DNA of 64,000 nt from Agriotes lineatus (lineage: Eukaryota > Arthropoda > Insecta > Coleoptera > Elateridae): assembly GCA_940337035.1 (NCBI GenBank), contig CALNHX010002956.1:62001-126000 (forward strand), written 5' to 3'. This document shows, piece by piece, positions 52,601-61,462 of the stretch. The notes under the pieces were generated by a model that saw only the letters and a list, made by a program, of their open reading frames with translations, did not search any database and was not told the DNA's origin. A program made the position numbers and the translations under genes. Position 1 is the first letter of the stretch. Each line of letters starts with the position of its first letter.

Positions 52601-54940
52601 TTGGTGACCTTTGGTGACCTTTGGTGACCTTTGGGGTGACCTTTGGTGACCTTTGGTGACCTTTGGGGTGACCTTTGGTGTCCTTTGGGGTGACCTTTGG
52701 TGACCTCTGGGGTGACCTTTGGTGACCTTTGGTGACCTTTGGTGACCTTTGATGACCTTTGGGGTGACCTTTGGTGACCTTTGGGGTGACCTTTGGGGTG
52801 ACCTTTGGTGATATTTGGTGACCTTTGGTGACCTTTGGGGTGACCTTTGGTGACCTTTGGGGTGACCTTTGGTGCCCTTTGGTGACCTTTGGGGTGACTT
52901 TTGATGACCTTTGGGGTGACCTTTGGTGACCTTTGGTGTGACCTTTGGTGACCTTTGGTGACCTTTGGTGACCTTTGGTGACCTTTGGGGTGACCTTTGG
53001 TGACCTTTGGGGTGACCTTTGGTGACCTCTGGGGTGACCTTTGGTGACCTTTGGTGACCTTTGGTGACCTTTGATGACCTTTGGGGTGACCTTTGGTGAC
53101 CTTTGGGGTGACCTTTGGTGTGACCTTTGGTGACCTTTGGTGACCTTTGGTGACCTTTGGTGACCTTTGGGGTGACCTTTGATGACCTTTGGGGTGACCT
53201 TTGGTGACCTTTGGGGTGACCTTTGGGGTGACCTTTGGTGACCTTTGGTGACCTTTGGTGACCTTTGGTGACCTTTGGGGTGACCTTTGGTGACTTTTGG
53301 GGTGACCTTTGGTGACCTTTGGGGTGACCTTTGGTGACCTTTGGTGACCTTTGGTGACCTTTGGTGACCTTTGGGGTGACCTTTGGTGACCTTTGGTGAC
53401 CTTTGGGGTGACCTTTGGTGTCCTTTGGGGTGACCTTTGGTGACCTCTGGGGTGACCTTTGGTGACCTTTGGTGACCTTTGGTGACCTTTGATGACCTTT
53501 GGGGTGACCTTTGGTGACCTTTGGGGTGACCTTTGGGGTGACCTTTGGTGACCTTTGGTGACCTTTGGTGACCTTTGGTGACCTTTGGGGTGACCTTTGG
53601 TGACCTTTGGGGTGACCTTTGGTGATCTTTGGTGACCTTTGGGGTAACCTTTGGTGACCTTTGGTGACCTTTGGGGTGACCTTTGGTGACCTTTGAGGTG
53701 ACCTTTGGTGACCTTTGGGGTGACCTTTGGTGACCTTTGGGGTGACCTTTGGTGACCTTTGGGGTGACCTTTGGTGACCTTTGGTGACCTTTGGTGACCT
53801 TTGGTGACCTTTGGGGTGACCTTTGGTGACCTTTGGTGACCTTTGGGGTGACCTTTGGTGACCTTTGGGGTGACTTTTGGTGACCTTTGGGGTGACCTTT
53901 GGTTACCTTTGGTGACCTTTGGTGACCTTTGATGACCTTTGGGGTGACCTTTGGTGACCTTTGGTGACCTTTGGGGTAACCTTTGGTGACCTTTAGGGTG
54001 ACCTTTGGTGACCTTTGGTGACCTTTGATGACCTTTGGGGTGACCTTTGGTGACCTTTGGTGACCTTTGGTAACCTTTGGTGACCTTTGGGGTGACCTTT
54101 GGTGACCTTTGGTGACCTTTGGGGTGACCTTTGGTGACCTTTGGGTGACCTTTGGTGACCTTTGGTGACCTTTGGGGTGACCTTTGGTGACCTTTAGGGT
54201 GACCTTTGGTGACCTTTGGTGACCTTTGATGACCTTTGGGGTGACCTTTGGTGACCTTTGGGGTGACCTTTGGTGACCTTTGGTGACCTTTGGTGACCTT
54301 TGGGGTGACCTTTGGGGTGACCTTTGGTGACCTTTGGTGACCTTTGGTGACCTTTGGGGTGACCTTTGGGGTGACCTTTGGGGTGACCTTTGGTGACCTT
54401 TGAGGTGACCTTTGGTGACCTTTGGGGTGACCTTTGGTGACCTTTGGTGACCTTTGGTGACCTTTGGGGTGACCTTTGGGGTGACCTTTGGTGCCCTTTG
54501 AGGTGACCTTTGGTGACCTTTGGGGTGACCTTTGGTGACCTTTGGTGACCTTTGGGGTGACCTTTGGTGACCTTTGGGGTGACCTTTGATGACCTTTGGG
54601 GTGACCTTTGGTGACCTTTGGGGTGACCTTTGGTGACCTTTGGTGACCTTTGGTGACCTTTGGGGTGACCTTTGGTGACCTTTGGGGTGACCTTTGGTGA
54701 CCTTTTTTGACCTTTGGGGTGACCTTTGGTGACCTTTGGTGACCTTTGGGGTGACCTTTGGGGTGACCTTTGGTGACCTTTGAGGTGACCTTTGGTGACC
54801 TTTGGGGTGACCTTTGGTGACCTTTGGTGGCCTTTGGTGACCTTTGGGGTGACCTTTGGTGACCTTTGGGGTGACCTTTGGTGCCCTTTGGTGACATTTG
54901 GGGTGACTTTTGATGACCTTTGGGGTGACCTTTGGTGACC
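49621..54940. repeat. Higher-order repeat, ~5.3 kb tandem block, copy 2
   Basis: This is the tandem partner of 44.3-49.6 kb, sharing the markers GACATTT (51860), GATATTT (52810), GATCTTT (53624) and T6 (54703). After the GTGCCCTTTGG variant near 54881 the copies diverge: this one continues with GACATTTGGGG and GACTTTTGATGACC, the left one does not. Confidence 0.86.
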
Positions 54941-55819
54941 TTTGGGGTGACCTTTGGTGACCTTTGGTGACCTTTGGTGACCTTTGGTGACCTTTGGTGA
55001 CCTTTGGGGTGACCTTTGGAGACCTTTGGTGACCATTGGGGTGACCTTTGGTGACCTTTGGGGTGACCTTTGGTGACCTTTGGGGTGACCTTTGGTGACC
55101 TTTGGTGACCTTTGGGGTGACCTTTGGTGACCTTTGGGGTAACCGTTGGTGACCTTTGGGGTGACCTTTGGTGACCTTTGGTGCCTTTGGTGACCTTTGG
55201 TGACCTTTGGGGTGACCTTTGGTGACCTTTGGTGACATTTGGTGACCTTTGGTGACCTTTGGTGACCTTTGGTGACTTTTGGGGTGACCTTTGGTGACCT
55301 TTGGTGATCTTTGGTGACCTTTGGTGACCTTTGGGGTGACCTTTGGTGACCTTTGGGGTTCCCTTTGGTGACCTTTGGTGACCTTTGGGGTGACCTTTGG
55401 TGACCTTTGGTGACCTTTGGGGTGACCTTTGGTGACCTTTGGGGTGACCTTTGGTGACCTTTGGTGACCTTTGGTGACCTTTGGGGTGACCTTTGGTGAC
55501 CTTTGGTGACCTTTGGTGACCTTTGGTGACCTTTGGGGTGACCTTTAGTGACCTTTGGGGTGACCTTTGGTGACCTTTGGTGACCTTTGGCGACCTTTGG
55601 TGACCTTTGGGATGACCTTTGGTGACCTTTGGGGTGACCTTTGGTGACCTTTGGGGTGACCTTTGGTGACCTTTGGGATGACCTTTGGTGACCTTTGGGA
55701 TGACCTTTGGTGACCTTTGGTGACCTTTGGTAACCTTTGGTGACCTTTGAGGTGACCTTTGGTGACCTTTGGGGTGACCTTTGGTGACCTTTGGGGTGAC
55801 CTTTGGTTACCTTTGGTGA

Positions 55820-57990
55820 CCTTTGGGGTGACTTTTGATGACCTTTGGGGTGACCTTTGGTGACCTTTGGGGTGACCTTTGGTGACCTTTGGTGACCTTT
55901 GGGGTGACCTTTGGTGACCTTTGGTGACCATTGGGGTGACCTTTGGTGACCTTTGGGGTGACCTTTGGTGACCTTTGGGGTGACCTTTGGTGACCTTTGG
56001 TGACCTTTGGGGTGACCTTTGGTGACCTTTGGGGTGACCGTTGGTGACCTTTGGGGTGACCTTTGGTGACCTTTGGTGACCTTTGGTGACCTTTGGTGAC
56101 CTTTGGGGTGACCTTTGGTGACCTTTGGTGACCTTTGGTGACCTTTGTTGACCTTTGGTGACCTTTGGTGACCTTTGGTGACCTTTGGGGTGACCTTTGG
56201 TGACCTTTGGTGATCTTTGGTAACCTTTGGTGACCTTTGGGGTGACCTTTGGTGACCTTTGGGGTGCCCTTTGGTGACCTTTGGTGACCTTTGGTGACCT
56301 CTGGAGACCTTTGGGGTGACCTTTGGTGACCTTTGGGGTGACCTTTGGTGACCTTTGGGGTGACCTTTGGGGTGACCTTTGGTGACCTTTGGTGACCTTT
56401 GGTGACCTTTGGTGACCTTTGGGATAACCTTTGGTGACCTTTGGGGTGACCTTTGGTGACCTTTGGTGACCTTTGGTGATCTTTGGTGACCTTTGGGGTA
56501 ACCTTTGGTGACCTTTGGTGACCTTTGGGGTGACCTTTGGTGACCTTTGAGGTGACCTTTGGTGACCTTTGGGGTGACCTTTGGTGACCTTTGGGGTGAC
56601 CTTTGGTGACCTTTGGGGTGACGTTTGGTGACCTTTGGTGACCTTTGGTGACCTTTGGTGACCTTTGGGGTGACCTTTGGTGACCTTTGGTGACCTTTGG
56701 GGTGACCTTTGGTGACCTTTGGGGTGACTTTTGGTGACCTTTGGGGTGACCTTTGGTGACCTTTGGTGACCTTTGGTGACCTTTGATGACCTTTGGGGTG
56801 ACCTTTGGTGACCTTTGGGGTGACCTTTGGTGACCTTTGGTGACCTTTGGTAACCTTTGGTGACCTTTGGGGTGACCTTTGGTGACCTTTGGTGACCTTT
56901 GGGGTGACCTTTGGTGACCTTTGGGTGACCTTTGCTGACCTTTGGTGACCTTTGGGGTGACCTTTGGTGACCTTTAGGGTGACCTTTGGTGACCTTTGGT
57001 GACCTTTGATGACCTTTGGGGTGACCTTTGGTGACCTTTGGGGTGACCTTTGGTGACCTTTGGTGACCTTTGGTGACCTTTGGGGTGACCTTTGGTGACC
57101 TTTGGGGTGACCTTTGGTGACCTTTTTTGACCTTTGGGGTGACCTTTGGTGACCTTTGGTGACCTTTGGGGTGACCTTTGGGGTGACCTTTGGTGACCTT
57201 TGGTGACCTTTGGTGACCTTTGGGGTGACCTTTGGGGTGACCTTTGGGGTGACCTTTGGTGACCTTTGAGGTGACCTTTGGTGACCTTTGGTGACCTTTG
57301 GGGTGACCTTTGGGGTGACCTTTGGTGACCTTTGGGGTGACCTTTGGTGACCTTTGGGGTGACCTTTGGTGACCTTTGGTGACCTTTGGGGTAACCGTTG
57401 GTGACCTTCGGGGTGACCTTTGGTGACCTTTGGTGCCTTTGGTGACCTTTGGTGACCTTTGGGGTGACCTTTGGTGACCATTGGTGACATTTGGTGACCT
57501 TTGGTGACCTTTGGTGACCTTTGGTGACTTTTGGGGTGACCTTTGGTGACCTTTGGTGATCTTTGGTGACCTTTGGTGACCTTTGGGGTGACCTTTGGTG
57601 ACCTTTGGGGTTCCCTTTGGTGACCTTTGGTGACCTTTGGGGTGACCTTTGGTGACCTTTGGTGACCTTTGGGGTGACCTTTGGTGACCTTTGGGGTGAC
57701 CTTTGGTGACCTTTGGTGACCTTTGGTGACCTTTGGGGTGACCTTTGGTGACCTTTGGTGACCTTTGGTGACCTTTGGTGACCTTTGGGGTGACCTTTGG
57801 TGACCTTTGGGGTGACCTTTGGTGACCTTTGGTGACCTTTGGCGACCTTTGGTGACCTTTGGGATGACCTTTGGTGACCTTTGGGGTGACCTTTGGTGAC
57901 CTTTGGGGTGACCTTTGGTGACCTTTGGGATGACCTTTGGTGACCTTTGGTGACCTTTGGTAACCTTTGGGGACCTTTGAGGTGACCTTT
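55820..57990. repeat. Higher-order repeat, ~2.2 kb tandem block, copy 1
   Basis: Markers repeat at exactly 2,176 bp: GACTTTTGATGACC 55830/58006, GACCATTGG 55926/58102, CCTCTGGAGA 56298/58474 and T6 57123/59299. Beyond that the offset becomes 2,208, with GTGCC 57433/59641 and AACCTTTGGGG 57962/60170. The 32-bp difference equals 10+10+12, a whole number of units. This is the shortest clear tandem higher-order unit in the window and lies next to the array edge. Confidence 0.88.
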
Positions 57991-60190
57991 GGTGACCTTT
58001 GGGGTGACTTTTGATGACCTTTGGGGTGACCTTTGGTGACCTTTGGGGTGACCTTTGGTGACCTTTGGTGACCTTTGGGGTGACCTTTGGTGACCTTTGG
58101 TGACCATTGGGGTGACCTTTGGTGACCTTTGGGGTGACCTTTGGTGACCTTTGGGGTGACCTTTGGTGACCTTTGGTGACCTTTGGGGTGACCTTTGGTG
58201 ACCTTTGGGGTGACCGTTGGTGACCTTTGGGGTGACCTTTGGTGACCTTTGGTGACCTTTGGTGACCTTTGGTGACCTTTGGGGTGACCTTTGGTGACCT
58301 TTGGTGACCTTTGGTGACCTTTGTTGACCTTTGGTGACCTTTGGTGACCTTTGGTGACCTTTGGGGTGACCTTTGGTGACCTTTGGTGATCTTTGGTAAC
58401 CTTTGGTGACCTTTGGGGTGACCTTTGGTGACCTTTGGGGTGCCCTTTGGTGACCTTTGGTGACCTTTGGTGACCTCTGGAGACCTTTGGGGTGACCTTT
58501 GGTGACCTTTGGGGTGACCTTTGGTGACCTTTGGGGTGACCTTTGGGGTGACCTTTGGTGACCTTTGGTGACCTTTGGTGACCTTTGGTGACCTTTGGGA
58601 TAACCTTTGGTGACCTTTGGGGTGACCTTTGGTGACCTTTGGTGACCTTTGGTGATCTTTGGTGACCTTTGGGGTAACCTTTGGTGACCTTTGGTGACCT
58701 TTGGGGTGACCTTTGGTGACCTTTGAGGTGACCTTTGGTGACCTTTGGGGTGACCTTTGGTGACCTTTGGGGTGACCTTTGGTGACCTTTGGGGTGACGT
58801 TTGGTGACCTTTGGTGACCTTTGGTGACCTTTGGTGACCTTTGGGGTGACCTTTGGTGACCTTTGGTGACCTTTGGGGTGACCTTTGGTGACCTTTGGGG
58901 TGACTTTTGGTGACCTTTGGGGTGACCTTTGGTGACCTTTGGTGACCTTTGGTGACCTTTGATGACCTTTGGGGTGACCTTTGGTGACCTTTGGGGTGAC
59001 CTTTGGTGACCTTTGGTGACCTTTGGTAACCTTTGGTGACCTTTGGGGTGACCTTTGGTGACCTTTGGTGACCTTTGGGGTGACCTTTGGTGACCTTTGG
59101 GTGACCTTTGCTGACCTTTGGTGACCTTTGGGGTGACCTTTGGTGACCTTTAGGGTGACCTTTGGTGACCTTTGGTGACCTTTGATGACCTTTGGGGTGA
59201 CCTTTGGTGACCTTTGGGGTGACCTTTGGTGACCTTTGGTGACCTTTGGTGACCTTTGGGGTGACCTTTGGTGACCTTTGGGGTGACCTTTGGTGACCTT
59301 TTTTGACCTTTGGGGTGACCTTTGGTGACCTTTGGTGACCTTTGGGGTGACCTTTGGGGTGACCTTTGGTGACCTTTGGTGACCTTTGGTGACCTTTGGG
59401 GTGACCTTTGGGGTGACCTTTGGGGTGACCTTTGGTGACCTTTGAGGTGACCTTTGGTGACCTTTGGTGACCTTTGGGGTGACCTTTGGTGACCTTTGGG
59501 GTGACCTTTGGTGACCTTTGGGGTGACCTTTGGTGACCTTTGGGGTGACCTTTGGTGACCTTTGGGGTGACCTTTGGTGACCTTTGGTGACCTTTGGGGT
59601 AACCGTTGGTGACCTTCGGGGTGACCTTTGGTGACCTTTGGTGCCTTTGGTGACCTTTGGTGACCTTTGGGGTGACCTTTGGTGACCTTTGGTGACATTT
59701 GGTGACCTTTGGTGACCTTTGGTGACCTTTGGTGACTTTTGGGGTGACCTTTGGTGACCTTTGGTGATCTTTGGTGACCTTTGGTGACCTTTGGGGTGAC
59801 CTTTGGTGACCTTTGGGGTTCCCTTTGGTGACCTTTGGTGACCTTTGGGGTGACCTTTGGTGACCTTTGGTGACCTTTGGGGTGACCTTTGGTGACCTTT
59901 GGGGTGACCTTTGGTGACCTTTGGTGACCTTTGGTGACCTTTGGGGTGACCTTTGGTGACCTTTGGTGACCTTTGGTGACCTTTGGTGACCTTTGGGGTG
60001 ACCTTTGGTGACCTTTGGGGTGACCTTTGGTGACCTTTGGTGACCTTTGGCGACCTTTGGTGACCTTTGGGATGACCTTTGGTGACCTTTGGGGTGACCT
60101 TTGGTGACCTTTGGGGTGACCTTTGGTGACCTTTGGGATGACCTTTGGTGACCTTTGGTGACCTTTGGTAACCTTTGGGGACCTTTGAGG
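57991..60190. repeat. Higher-order repeat, ~2.2 kb tandem block, copy 2
   Basis: This copy follows directly on copy 1 (about 55.8-58.0 kb) and is longer by 32 bp near 59.4-59.6 kb. It shares all the private variants listed for copy 1, including the CCTCTGGAGA and T6 variants. Confidence 0.87.
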
Positions 60191-61462
60191 TGACCTTTGG
60201 TGACCTTTGGGGTGACCTTTGGTGACCTTTGGGGTGACCTTTGGTGACCTTTGGTGACCTTTGATGTGACCTTTGGTGACTTTTGGGGTGACCTTTGGTG
60301 ACCTTTGGGGTGACCTTTGGTGACCTTTGGGGTGACCTTTGGTGACCTTTGGTGACCTTTGGTGACCTTTGATGACCTTTGGGGTGACCTTTGGTGACCT
60401 TTGGGGTGACCTTTGGGGTGACCTTTGGTGACTTTTGGGGTGACCTTTGGTGACCTTTGGTGACCTTTGGGGTGACCTTTGGTGACCTTTGGTGACCTTT
60501 GGGGTTACCTTTGGTGACCTTTGGTGACCTTTGGGGTGACCTTTGGGGTGACCTTTGGTGACCTTTGGTGACCTTTGGTAAGCTTTGGTGACCTTTGGGG
60601 TAACCTTTGGTGACCATTGGTGAGCTTTGGTGACCTTTGGTGACCTTTGGGGTGACCTTTGGTGACCTTTGAGGTGACCTTTGGTGACCTTTGGGTGACC
60701 TTTGGTGACCTTTGGGGTGACCTTTGGTGACCTTTGGTGACATTTGGTGACCTTTGGTGACGTTTGGTGACCTTTGGTGACCTTTGGTGACTTTTGGGGT
60801 GACCTTTGGTGACCTTTGGTGATCTTTGGTGACCTTTGGTGACCTTTGGGGTGACCTTTGGTGACCTTTGGGGTTTCCTTTGGTGACCTTTGGTGACCTT
60901 TGGTGACCTTTGGGGTGACCTTTGGTGACCTTTGGTGACCTTTGGGGTGACCTTTGGTGACCTTTGGGGTGACCTTTGGTGACCTTTGGGGTGACCTTTG
61001 GTGACCTTTGGTGACCTTTGGTGACCTTTGGTGACCTTTGGGGTGACCTTTGGTGACCTTTGGGGTGACCTTTGGTGACCTTTGGTGACCTTTGGTGACC
61101 TTTGGGGTGACCTTTGGTGACCTTAGGTGACCTTTGGTGACCTTTGGTGACCTTTGGGGTGACCTTTGGTGACCTTTGGGGTGACCTTGGGTGACCTTTG
61201 GTGACCTTTGGCGACCTTTGGTGACTTTTGGGATGACCTTTGGTGACCTTTGGGGTGACCTTTGGTGACCTTTGGGGTGACCTTTGGTGACCTTTGGGGT
61301 GACCTTTGGTGACCTTTGGTGACCTTTGGCGACCTTTGGTGACCTTTGGGATGACCTTTGGTGACCTTTGGGGTGACCTTTGGTGACCGTTGGGGTGACC
61401 TTTGGTGACCTTTGGGATGACCTTTGGTGACCTTTGGTGACCTTTGGTAACCTTTGGTGACC
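60191..61462. repeat. Array edge segment with more divergent units
   Basis: The last ~1.3 kb before the retrotransposon is still the same satellite. From about 61.1 kb it carries variants I did not notice elsewhere, such as CCTTAGGTGACC near 61122 and CCTTGGGTGACC near 61186. A GCGACC-containing stretch is duplicated locally at a 118-bp offset (61211/61329). Somewhat higher divergence at a satellite border is common, because edge units recombine less. No gene is present. Confidence 0.7.

Larger units (their letters stand above)
1..61462. repeat. Giant satellite array of mixed 10-bp and 12-bp units (>61 kb)
   Basis: The whole interval is head-to-tail copies of GGTGACCTTT (10 bp) and GGGGTGACCTTT (12 bp) on the + strand, equivalent to AAAGGTCACC and AAAGGTCACCCC on the minus strand. 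The two lengths are mixed irregularly; common local patterns are 10+12 (22 bp) and 10+10+12 (32 bp). Most units match one of the two forms. The rest carry mostly single substitutions such as GAGGTGACC, GATCTTTGG, GACTTTTGG, GACATTTGG and GGTAACC. There is no unique insertion, mobile element or inverted block inside. The + strand is poor in A (about one A per unit) and rich in G and T. The array starts before position 1 and ends abruptly against LINE sequence at 61462/61463. Unit count is roughly 5,700, estimated from length and not counted. The array is a satellite by structure; no function is shown by the sequence alone. Confidence 0.98.

Noticed and set aside
1..61462. CRISPR array
   Set aside because: There are no unique spacers between repeats; the 10/12-bp units are directly contiguous and the flank is a eukaryotic retroelement.
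1..61462. Telomeric repeat
   Set aside because: TTTGGGG resembles ciliate telomere sequence, but the unit also contains TGACC, alternates 10 and 12 bp, and ends in LINE sequence. It matches no known telomere repeat, including the insect TTAGG type.
1..61462. G-quadruplex array from the GGGG runs
   Set aside because: GGGG runs are separated by at least 8 bp, usually 18 bp or more, containing CC that can pair with G. Four-tetrad structures are unlikely, and only weak two-tetrad forms could be imagined.
1..61462. FTZ-F1/SF-1 binding sites (TCAAGGTCA)
   Set aside because: The consensus extension here is CAAAGGTCA, with A and not C before AAGGTCA, so it fits the NBRE and not the SF-1 type site.
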